Below are positions 1-6,152 of a stretch of DNA of 7,182 nucleotides, in pieces. The stretch is from positions 488 through 7,669 of the forward strand of contig DAME01000035.1 in the NCBI GenBank assembly GCA_002499545.1. The letters run 5' to 3'. Both the position numbers and the translations under genes were made by a program. The notes under the pieces were generated by a model. That model saw only the letters and a program-made list of their open reading frames with translations, made no database searches and was not told where the DNA came from. This DNA comes from Euryarchaeota archaeon UBA88 (GTDB lineage Archaea > Thermoplasmatota > Poseidoniia > Poseidoniales > Poseidoniaceae). The first letter of the stretch is position 1. The number at the start of each line of letters is the position of its first letter.

Positions 1-703
1 GTGAGGCTGGTTCAACCGATGGCTCAGAAGCTGCTGCGACTGGAACGGAGAGAAGAATGTCGGTTTCCGGAGACGCAGCGGGTGCAAGAAGCACATCGTC
101 TGCTGGTGCAACAGGAGTCAGGAGGTCCGATGACGGTTGCTCCCACGGTGGCGTTCGAGGAGCGTCTTCTTCGACCGTTTCTGCTTTACCGAGGTTGATG
201 GTTGTCGCTCCTCCTTGCGCATTTTCGCCGTGATACGACGTGAGAACAATCGACGAGGGGTCGATGATTTCGCGCTCTTCAACTTGGCCAAAGGCATCGA
301 GGTTGGCGTCAAATGCGCCACTGAACAAACTGGAGCCGATTGAATTTCCAAACGCACGGGCCTTTTCTGCTTCATAGGCGAAGTCGTGTTCATAGGGACC
401 AAGCGAAAGTGATTGCCCTGACCATTGAACTGAATAGGTCCAGTTCCCACTCTCAAGCGGGAATTCAAAATCAAAACTACGAGTGAGGCCTGGTCCAAGC
501 GAAGAGATTCCGGAGGTCGATTCAACCTTTTTACCGTCACTGGTGTGAATGAAAATCTCCAATCCGCCGAGGGGGATTGCAGCCTCGTTGGTCATGTCGA
601 TGGAGACGATGACGACGTCTTCATCATCGTCATCGATGTCCATTTGGACACGGGAAAGGCGGGCTTCCAGCGTGCCGATTCGAACTGAATGACTTTCGCT
701 CAT
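1..703 (-). CDS. Unrecognised soluble protein with beta-sandwich-like N-terminal half (C-terminus beyond window)
   Basis: The frame is open from the ATG at 703 to the left edge, giving 234 residues without a stop. I do not recognise the family. There is no signal peptide or membrane segment. Residues about 5-110 alternate hydrophobic and polar residues in a beta pattern (VVIVSIDMTNEA, GLEIFIHTSDG, FDFEFPLESGNWTYSVQW), resembling Ig-like/CARDB-type beta-sandwiches. An acidic DDDDED run lies at residues 24-29. Residues about 111-175 form a second segment ending in LTSYHGENAQGG and TTINLG. From about 177 onward the chain is rich in Ala, Pro, Glu and Ser and is probably a disordered linker to a domain outside the window. 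It is the third gene of the minus-strand unit, 63 nt after the RDD gene, with GGTGG a few bases before the ATG. An in-frame GTG three codons upstream is an alternative start. That this is a gene is well supported by the long open frame and protein-like composition; its function is unknown. Confidence 0.8.
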   Translation of the reverse strand, partial: MSESHSVRIGTLEARLSRVQMDIDDDDEDVVIVSIDMTNEAAIPLGGLEIFIHTSDGKKVESTSGISSLGPGLTRSFDFEFPLESGNWTYSVQWSGQSLSLGPYEHDFAYEAEKARAFGNSIGSSLFSGAFDANLDAFGQVEEREIIDPSSIVLTSYHGENAQGGATTINLGKAETVEEDAPRTPPWEQPSSDLLTPVAPADDVLLAPAASPETDILLSVPVAAASEPSVEPAS

Positions 704-766
704 GCTAACCACCGTATGCGCCGTTCTACAAAGTCCTTGTTGAATTCATTGCTGCGTCTGTTGGCT

Positions 767-1375
767 TCATCGCAATCGAAGCCGGGTATCGGAAGGAAGC
801 GACCAGTCTACAGCAGCCACGGTGTGGTTCTTGGAGTCAATGCGTGTGCGGTATTCAGCCTCTTTGGATTGACCACGGATGACATCTCGTAAACCGAACC
901 ACAGCGGACCAACAATTGGAAGAAGATAGATGAGTTTACCAAACGCTCTCGGTCCCCAGTGATGGTCTTCAAGCAGGGTGCCGTTATCGTGCACAATGGC
1001 AATACGGAAACCACGCTGAGCGAAGGAACGGCCCACCGTTCGCCCGGTATACTTGAAGTAAAGATAGTGCCCTGAAAAGAAGATAACCCAATTGAGGATC
1101 ACCGCAAGCACGTATCGAGGACCTTCCCCGAAAAGCGAATAATCGGTCAAGTAGTACATCATTTGCTGACCGGTGAGAAGATGCAGAACAAGTGTGAGGA
1201 GAACGACGTCAAGCATGTATGCTGCAACGCGTTTCCAAACTGGAGCAATGAGCATGCCCTCTGGGGCTGACGAGAGAACCGCTTGAGCAAGCGTGCCTCC
1301 CCCTTGGTACACCGTGACTGCCTCGTCTGCCATGCACTCCGATACGGTGTGCCCTTTGTGAAGTATTGGCTTCAT
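767..1375 (-). CDS. RDD-family integral membrane protein
   Basis: 202 residues with the RDD pattern. The first membrane segment (about 46-67) contains R49 and D56 (WKRVAAYMLDVVL). The second lies at about 86-107 and is followed by the typical GRTVG loop (111-115) and the FRIAIVHDNG strand. A third hydrophobic segment lies at about 147-163. The C-terminal RTRIDSKNHTV (D180, T185) aligns with the family's usual 'LHD....T' ending, so all three signature residues (R, D, D) are present. RDD proteins are small membrane proteins; some have been linked to ion or sodium-proton transport, but most have no defined substrate. The ATG comes 3 nt after the helicase TAA stop (TAATGGATG), so the two genes are probably co-transcribed and coupled. 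About 45 residues precede the first membrane segment, longer than in minimal RDD proteins. A second in-frame ATG at 1333 (MADEAVTVYQ) has GGAG just upstream and is an alternative start, although the spacing is short. Confidence 0.88.
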   Translation of the reverse strand: MKPILHKGHTVSECMADEAVTVYQGGGTLAQAVLSSAPEGMLIAPVWKRVAAYMLDVVLLTLVLHLLTGQQMMYYLTDYSLFGEGPRYVLAVILNWVIFFSGHYLYFKYTGRTVGRSFAQRGFRIAIVHDNGTLLEDHHWGPRAFGKLIYLLPIVGPLWFGLRDVIRGQSKEAEYRTRIDSKNHTVAAVDWSLPSDTRLRLR

Positions 1376-1378
1376 CCA

Positions 1379-3394
1379 TTAGCCGTGCGTAACGTGCCAT
1401 GCAAACAGGTTGCGTTCTTCTGCCCAATCAAGCCATGAACGCCAGGTACCATCATGGCGCAGCGTTTTAGGATGGCCCAGTACGATTAAACCACGACGAG
1501 CGCGGGTCAACGCAACGTTCAATCGACGACGGTCTTTGAGGAAACCAATTTCGCCGTTGTCGTTGGCTCGAACGGCTGAAAAGACGATGATTTCTTTCTC
1601 CCGACCCTGATACCCATCAACGCTTTTGATCTCCAACCCTGCATATGGAGCACCGACTTCTCTCCCACCTGCTTGTTCAAAGAAATCAACCAGCAATCGA
1701 ACTTGTCCGTTGTACGGCGTGATGACACCGATGTCTGACGGCTGAACATCGCCGGTACTGAGCAGGCCATTGACAATGGAGAGAACCATTGCAGCCTCAT
1801 CAATGTTCGATTTACTGCTTCCCTCATCGTCGAGGATTTCAGACCCCTCCACCGGTACAAAGGCAACTGGATGGTCCCAATCAGGCCACATGAAACCTGC
1901 AGCAGGTGGCCGTTCGGTCGAACTGCATCCGTCTTCCAAACGACCGTCGTAAAACCGAGCGCTCGGATATTCTCGAATCGTAGGATGCATTCGGTATTGC
2001 GTGGTGAGCATGTGGGGTTCAAGTTCGCATTCAATCAGTCGCTCAAACAGTGAACGGCCCAGCCCGCCGTCCTGTGCCACATGGCTGATGACCGTGGGAG
2101 GCAACTGCTTGTGGTCGCCAACCAAAACCAGCTGGCGGCATCCACGTGTGATGGGGACAAGTGCACTGGGCTCACTTGCCTGAGTGGCTTCATCCATGAG
2201 GACAACAGGGAATTTGCGTTCTTCAAGTAGATGATGGCCGACGCCGATGGTGGTCGCACAAATCACCTCAGCACCGTCGAGAACTGCCGACACCATATTG
2301 GCTTCAATACGGCGCATTTCTTTGAAATTTTGATTGACGTCACGATGTGCAAATCCCTTTTCTTTGCCTTTCAATCCAGAAAGGCTTCGTCGTAATTCGT
2401 CGTTCTGCTCTCGAATAAATTGAAGTTCTTCTTGCAGCGGATGGTGTTCGATTTGCGCATCGAGTGTGGCTTGTCTCAAGTGTTCTCGGACCTTGACTGG
2501 GCGGCCGATGCGGACCGCTTTAACGTTCAATTCGAGAAGGCCCTCAAGCAAATTATCAACCGCTACATTGGATTCAGCCGTCGCAAGGATCGGGCCGCGC
2601 CCCATCTTCACGAAAGCCGAGAGCAGATGAATTGCCGTGTGGGTTTTACCCGTGCCGGGAGGGCCTTGAATGAGTGTTAAACGCTGTTCAAGCGCTGATT
2701 CGACTGCTGAACGCTGTGAATCGTTGAGGTTCATTGACCCTATCCCCAACGGCCCATGCCGCTTTTGCCCTCGAATCTCTGGGGGGCGAGCAGCAGATGC
2801 TACCATGTCGTGGAGCGACCCGAGCAGCACATCGCGAAGCGGAGTGCCGCTGTCGCTTTCCGTCGAATGAAACGTGGTCAATGCCCTGTGCATCCGGTCA
2901 TGAGCAACGCGATTCGCACCTCTGTCCAAGCGCCAGGTTCCTTTTTTCAAATCACTCGGTTTATCGGCCACTACCACTCGAATACGCGTGGGTCCGCGGT
3001 CCAATACAATGCCCTCAACAACCTTCTCACCCCACGGCCGAGCCCTCGAAATAAGCACGATATCGCCGTGACCAAAACGATGAATTGGTAGACGTGAACC
3101 TTGTCGGTTTTCAAACACGACAATTGGTTCACCGAAAAATCGACCCGAAGTACGAGCTTTCAAATCAAACAAAGCGAGGCCTGCGGCTAGTAATCGCTGC
3201 TTTGTCCACGATTTCCAACGCTCCTCAACCATCGCTGTTTCATCATCAAGTTCTCTGCGTATCAGTTTCGTGAAGCGACTGAGGTGATCTTGCCCCTTGT
3301 GCCATTTGAGCGGCATTTCTTCGAGAAGTTCTCGGTCGGGTTTATTTTGACCAGCACCGCTGTTCAATCGGTGCACCTTGCCCCGCTCCCTCAT
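1379..3394 (-). CDS. SF1B DNA/RNA helicase, IGHMBP2/Upf1-like (DNA2/NAM7 family)
   Basis: 671 residues predicted to couple ATP hydrolysis to 5'-3' unwinding of nucleic acid in the cytosol. The complete SF1B motif set is visible: Q-type motif LNDSQRSAV (223-231), Walker A GPPGTGKT (244-251), motif Ia ATAESNVAVDNL (271-282), Walker B DEAT (401-404), motif III VGDHKQLPP (425-433), motif IV QYRMHP (466-471), motif V VDGYQGREKE (592-601) and motif VI LNVALTRARR (625-634). Residues about 82-170 match the 1B beta-barrel and stalk of IGHMBP2, and 313-372 form a charged helical insertion resembling 1C. There is no R3H or AN1 zinc finger after the core, so this is a compact form (human IGHMBP2 is about 990 residues). 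The start is uncertain. Homology begins near residue 37, and an in-frame ATG at 3316 (M27) would remove 26 weakly conserved residues and has a TATA-like stretch 25-33 bp upstream. It heads the minus-strand unit. Its role in RNA surveillance, replication or repair cannot be told from sequence. Confidence 0.95.
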   Translation of the reverse strand: MRERGKVHRLNSGAGQNKPDRELLEEMPLKWHKGQDHLSRFTKLIRRELDDETAMVEERWKSWTKQRLLAAGLALFDLKARTSGRFFGEPIVVFENRQGSRLPIHRFGHGDIVLISRARPWGEKVVEGIVLDRGPTRIRVVVADKPSDLKKGTWRLDRGANRVAHDRMHRALTTFHSTESDSGTPLRDVLLGSLHDMVASAARPPEIRGQKRHGPLGIGSMNLNDSQRSAVESALEQRLTLIQGPPGTGKTHTAIHLLSAFVKMGRGPILATAESNVAVDNLLEGLLELNVKAVRIGRPVKVREHLRQATLDAQIEHHPLQEELQFIREQNDELRRSLSGLKGKEKGFAHRDVNQNFKEMRRIEANMVSAVLDGAEVICATTIGVGHHLLEERKFPVVLMDEATQASEPSALVPITRGCRQLVLVGDHKQLPPTVISHVAQDGGLGRSLFERLIECELEPHMLTTQYRMHPTIREYPSARFYDGRLEDGCSSTERPPAAGFMWPDWDHPVAFVPVEGSEILDDEGSSKSNIDEAAMVLSIVNGLLSTGDVQPSDIGVITPYNGQVRLLVDFFEQAGGREVGAPYAGLEIKSVDGYQGREKEIIVFSAVRANDNGEIGFLKDRRRLNVALTRARRGLIVLGHPKTLRHDGTWRSWLDWAEERNLFAWHVTHG
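3341..3349 (-). promoter_or_regulatory. Possible TATA-like element for an internal helicase start
   Basis: On the minus strand this reads CAAAATAAA, centred about 29 bp upstream of the in-frame ATG at 3316. It is one of the few A/T-only runs near the helicase 5' end; no comparable box lies 25-30 bp before the ATG at 3394. If used, it would give a nearly leaderless transcript starting at the shorter helicase. The match to the archaeal TATA consensus is poor and the site lies inside the longer reading frame, so this is a weak call. Confidence 0.2.
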
Positions 3395-3509
3395 GTGCAG
3401 TCCACATTACACCACCCCATCATCGTATGCCTGAGGCAATGAAGTTTTTTTCAACCGTGAAACCCCATTGCTTAAACCCAAAATGCGGGACGAAGGATTA
3501 GGTGAGCGT
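3395..3509. promoter_or_regulatory. Divergent intergenic promoter region between the helicase unit and the zinc-ribbon operon
   Basis: These 115 bp separate two divergent transcription units, so both promoters should lie here or slightly inside the helicase frame. A T7 run lies at 3445-3451, and CTTAAA-containing sequence around 3471-3476 is the best plus-strand TATA-like candidate; it would place a plus transcript start near 3498-3501. No strong consensus box is visible in either direction. The GGTGA at the right end is described separately. Confidence 0.45.
3501..3505 (+). promoter_or_regulatory. Shine-Dalgarno site deciding the GTG start at 3510
   Basis: GGTGA followed by four bases and then GTG. 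The same GGTGA-N4-start arrangement precedes the acetyltransferase gene in this operon. This favours the GTG at 3510 over the TTG at 3468 and the ATG at 3483, neither of which has a purine-rich site at a suitable distance. Confidence 0.6.
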
Positions 3510-4751
3510 GTGTTTCGTAAACGTAAAGACGATTCTTCACAGGAGGGTAATAGTTGCCCATACTGCGAATTTGTCAACGAAGACGAAGCAGAAAACTGCG
3601 CTCAATGTTACTATTCACTGAATTTATCCCCACGAGACCAACCCATGGCAACACCTTCTTCCACCGGTTCTGAATTACTGACGACACTTATGAGTCAGGC
3701 CGATAATGAAGATGAGGACGAAGTTGCCGTCGAAGCGGTTCTCTCCCTCGACGATGTCACCGTTGAGATTGACCAGTACACCGAATCAGAAAAGAAAACA
3801 GACGGGGTGGATTTCGAATTCATCAGCGGAAGCGCTCCTACGCTCGCTCAAACCATCGAATACGAAACACCTGTTGAAGTCGAACTTGAGAAGAGTGACG
3901 CCCCTTCCACGCCAGTTGTGTTCGATTTGGGTGAAGAAGACCCGATGACTGCGGTACCAGAACCCGTACATACTGGCCTTGGAAATCTGTATTCTCCCTC
4001 GGTAAAAGCAGAAACCGATGACGACCTCACTGGCTCGGTCGGGCCGATCACACCTGACCTCCCAGACTTGGGTCAAATCAGGCCAACAATCGCAGCAGGT
4101 GCCCTCACCGCCACACCACAACCTACCCCTAGCACACCCGAACTCCCCGATATTCCGAACATACCCGTCGTTCCAATCAAAGCCCCTGTCGTGGAAGATG
4201 TCACGGTGAACAGTTCCGCCCCTCCCGTCCCGAATGAAGGACTTCCTGCAGGTTGGTCAATGGACCAATGGAACAGTTACGGCGCACAATTCCTCGCTGC
4301 CCAAACCGGTCAATACCTGAAACCAACAACCAAAGTACAACCCGTTTCACCTCAGGTAATTGCCACCCCCGACATCCCTGACATCACACCAACTCCAAAG
4401 CCGGTACAAGAAGCACCAGTGGTTGAACAAACACCAGCACCCGTCCCTCACAACAAGAACCGTATATGGCCGTGGCCAGCAAAGGAAGCCTGGGATTCTC
4501 GTCAAGTCTATCGAGAAGTTGTCACGCTGTTGGAACAAATCAAGTCGGGCCAGTTACCCAAAGCAGCAGAGACGCTCGACAACCTTGGGCCTCATTTGAG
4601 TGAAAACCTCGACATGATGCTGCACATCGGTTCAGTGATGCGAGCGTTGAATCGTGAAGAGCATCTTCAATGGACCCTTTCAATGGCCAAACACGTCCAC
4701 CCCAACAACCAACATGTGGAGGCGGCCGCTCAACAGTTATCTCAGGGGTGA
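3510..4751 (+). CDS. Zinc-ribbon protein with long acidic/proline-rich linker and helical C-terminus
   Basis: 413 residues from the GTG start, with no signal peptide or membrane segment. The basic N-terminus (FRKRK) leads into a four-cysteine zinc ribbon, CPYC (C16, C19) and CAQC (C30, C33), with YYSLNLSPRDQ after it. Residues about 50-240 are strongly acidic and then rich in Pro and Thr, so probably disordered. A compact aromatic segment, GLPAGWSMDQWNSYGAQFL (244-262), follows. After another Pro-rich linker, residues about 322-413 hold WPWP and then paired amphipathic helices (REVVTLLEQIKSGQLPKAAETL onward) resembling a TPR-like bundle. Three T-P-[DE]-[LI]-P-D-[LI] motifs flank the aromatic segment. 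The architecture suggests a scaffold or adaptor with two small folded ends; no enzymatic motif is seen. I do not recognise a named family. It is the first gene of a three-gene operon, ending 4 nt before the acetyltransferase. In-frame upstream starts exist (TTG 3468, ATG 3483). Confidence 0.85.
   Translation: MFRKRKDDSSQEGNSCPYCEFVNEDEAENCAQCYYSLNLSPRDQPMATPSSTGSELLTTLMSQADNEDEDEVAVEAVLSLDDVTVEIDQYTESEKKTDGVDFEFISGSAPTLAQTIEYETPVEVELEKSDAPSTPVVFDLGEEDPMTAVPEPVHTGLGNLYSPSVKAETDDDLTGSVGPITPDLPDLGQIRPTIAAGALTATPQPTPSTPELPDIPNIPVVPIKAPVVEDVTVNSSAPPVPNEGLPAGWSMDQWNSYGAQFLAAQTGQYLKPTTKVQPVSPQVIATPDIPDITPTPKPVQEAPVVEQTPAPVPHNKNRIWPWPAKEAWDSRQVYREVVTLLEQIKSGQLPKAAETLDNLGPHLSENLDMMLHIGSVMRALNREEHLQWTLSMAKHVHPNNQHVEAAAQQLSQG
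4050..4385 (+). repeat. Three dispersed copies of a T-P-[DE]-[LI]-P-D-[LI] coding motif
   Basis: Within the linker of the zinc-ribbon protein, TPDLPDL is encoded at 4050-4070, TPELPDI at 4134-4154 and TPDIPDI at 4365-4385. The copies use different synonymous codons, so the likeness lies at the peptide level and not in a recent DNA duplication. Two copies precede and one follows the aromatic QW segment. Confidence 0.6.
4747..4751 (+). promoter_or_regulatory. Shine-Dalgarno site of the acetyltransferase, overlapping the upstream stop codon
   Basis: GGTGA lies four bases before the ATG at 4756, and its TGA is the stop codon of the zinc-ribbon gene. A ribosome ending the upstream gene therefore sits on the initiation site of the next one, which suggests translational coupling. 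It also rules against the longer frame that opens at 4654. Confidence 0.7.
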
Positions 4752-4755
4752 AGAC

Positions 4756-5337
4756 ATGACACCAGAACTGGTTCTTCGCCACGATTTGACCCTCGTACCG
4801 GTTAAAAAATCGATTTTACCGCTCCTGCTCGAAGCGTACAACGAAGACCCAGACGCTGCACAAGTAGCGCTACCGTGGTTGATACCAGGCATGAACGTGC
4901 AGGGCCAATTGAGCGACATGTTGTTCGATGTTGAAAACCAATCAGACATTGATCGACTGCATTTTTGGTGGATTCGTTCGGACGACAATGACAGTTTTGT
5001 TGGACTGATTGGATTGGGTGATGAACTTCAACTACTCCACTCCTCATACAACCTCGGTTACTGGGTTCGCACATCCTATCAGCGCCAAGGAATTGCAAAA
5101 CTCGCGACCAATGTTATCTTACAGTGGCTTGAAGACCGAGCAATTCAGCAACAACTTAACCATCGCATCGAAATTACGGTCCACCCGCATAACAAGCCGG
5201 GTCTGGCAACCGCTGAACGAATCTGCAAAGAATGGGATGGAGAAATCGTTGCAGAATTCATTGGGATTGAAATCGCTGAACGAACGGTCCCTCATCGACT
5301 TCACATCATCGATTTGCCCCGAGGTGGGGCACAGTGA
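4756..5337 (+). CDS. GNAT-family N-acetyltransferase (RimJ/RimL-like)
   Basis: 193 residues predicted to transfer an acetyl group from acetyl-CoA to an amine in the cytosol. The GNAT core is recognisable: strand FVGLIGLGDE (81-90), strand NLGYWVRTSY (99-108), then the pyrophosphate-binding motif A Q109-R-Q-G112-I-A114 (the Q/R-x-x-G-x-A signature) at the start of a helix, and motif B EITVHPHNKPGLATAERIC (139-157) with N146 and the following helix. The last strands (EIVAEFIG, HRLHIIDL) close the sheet. The order and the 'W-R-T-S-Y-Q-R-Q-G-I-A' type layout are nearest to the RimJ/RimL-like branch, which includes ribosomal-protein and small-molecule acetyltransferases; the substrate cannot be assigned. 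The ATG at 4756 is chosen because of GGTGA four bases upstream and because the frame upstream of it overlaps the previous gene. The stop overlaps the start of the deacetylase gene (GTGA). Confidence 0.9.
   Translation: MTPELVLRHDLTLVPVKKSILPLLLEAYNEDPDAAQVALPWLIPGMNVQGQLSDMLFDVENQSDIDRLHFWWIRSDDNDSFVGLIGLGDELQLLHSSYNLGYWVRTSYQRQGIAKLATNVILQWLEDRAIQQQLNHRIEITVHPHNKPGLATAERICKEWDGEIVAEFIGIEIAERTVPHRLHIIDLPRGGAQ
5321..5326 (+). promoter_or_regulatory. Shine-Dalgarno site of the deacetylase gene
   Basis: GAGGTG lies seven bases before the GTG start at 5334, inside the end of the acetyltransferase gene. It supports initiation at the GTG that overlaps the TGA stop. Confidence 0.55.
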
Positions 5338-6152
5338 ACCGTTCATGGCTCACCGTTGACTTCGATGAAGAACGGCATGTTCCACGAGCACAGGGGCACC
5401 CGTCTCGAAGTAAAGACGGGGTTACAACCGTTTCAGGGGCCGTATCCCCGCGATACACCACTGCGATGAAAGGATTTGAGCAGTGGATTAAATCCAACGA
5501 CTACCCCATTACTTTCTTTGTCATCGCTGACCAATTTCAGTCGGACAAGTTCCGTGAATGGTTTGCATCCTTACTCGCTCAGTTTGGAGAACGTATCACG
5601 GTCGGATGTCACGGACTGACTCATCGGTGTTGGTCTGCATGGCCTGAGGACCCGGATGGTTTTGCAGCAGCCCTCGCCGAAGCAACAAGTGTGTTACAGC
5701 ACCATTGCGGCTCACATTTCCGACCTTGGTTCCGAGCCCCAGCCGGGTACATCGCACCGTGGATGGCGGCTGTTCTCTCCAAGCAAGGTTACCTGCTGGA
5801 TTCTTCTGTCAATCCATCCTTGCTCGTTCAACGCAAAGCCGGAAAAGGGAATTCATGGACTGCTGTAAGTAAAGCGGTTGAAGAAAGTGGCATGGTTGAA
5901 CGGGTTTGGAAAACCCGATTTGGATTACCGATGAACGGTCCAGCTCTGTCGCTTTTTCCACTTTCAATACTGGCCTTTTCGGCTTGGAAACGGGCACCAG
6001 CTCCTTTCCCAACGAAACTGTTAGACACCGCACTACTCGACCCTGCCACTCAGGTCACGACGCTGTATTGGCACGTCTTGGACCATGCCCGGAAGGATGG
6101 TTCCTGGCTTCCTCCTCTGCCACAATGGTCTAAACCCATCCCAATGAATTAA
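5334..6152 (+). CDS. NodB-type polysaccharide deacetylase-family protein, probably cytosolic
   Basis: 272 residues with all five NodB motif regions in order. Motif 1 is TVDFDEE (D9, D11), motif 2 HGLTH (H93, H97), motif 3 FRAPAGY (R134), motif 4 LLDSSVNP (D156) and motif 5 LYWHVLDHARKDG (H247). The acid pair, the two histidines and the distal histidine are those expected for a metal-dependent hydrolase removing acetyl (or formyl/amide) groups from an N-acyl sugar or related amide. Motif 1 is spaced as D-x-D, like DVED-type members and unlike the classical TFDDG. There is no signal peptide or membrane anchor: motif 1 begins about six residues after the start, so the protein should stay in the cytosol, unusual for cell-wall deacetylases. 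The GTG start overlaps the acetyltransferase stop (GTGA) and has GAGGTG upstream. The 3' end overlaps the convergent permease gene by 23 bp. The true substrate is unknown. Confidence 0.9.
   Translation: MNRSWLTVDFDEERHVPRAQGHPSRSKDGVTTVSGAVSPRYTTAMKGFEQWIKSNDYPITFFVIADQFQSDKFREWFASLLAQFGERITVGCHGLTHRCWSAWPEDPDGFAAALAEATSVLQHHCGSHFRPWFRAPAGYIAPWMAAVLSKQGYLLDSSVNPSLLVQRKAGKGNSWTAVSKAVEESGMVERVWKTRFGLPMNGPALSLFPLSILAFSAWKRAPAPFPTKLLDTALLDPATQVTTLYWHVLDHARKDGSWLPPLPQWSKPIPMN

Noticed and set aside
118..540. 140-codon minus-strand open frame inside the left-edge gene
   Set aside because: It is out of frame with the edge-open 234-codon frame on the same strand, its product is basic and lacks a domain pattern, and the edge-open frame has the acidic composition and strand pattern of a real protein.
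1519..2034. 171-codon minus-strand open frame inside the helicase gene
   Set aside because: It overlaps helicase motifs IV to VI in another frame; the helicase frame carries the conserved motifs, so this is a shadow.
3445..3451. T7 run as a transcription terminator
   Set aside because: It sits between divergent genes, where no transcript is expected to end, and has no associated stem.
4654..4755. 34-codon upstream extension of the acetyltransferase
   Set aside because: It lies wholly within the zinc-ribbon gene, shows no GNAT-like sequence, and the ATG at 4756 has a well-placed GGTGA.
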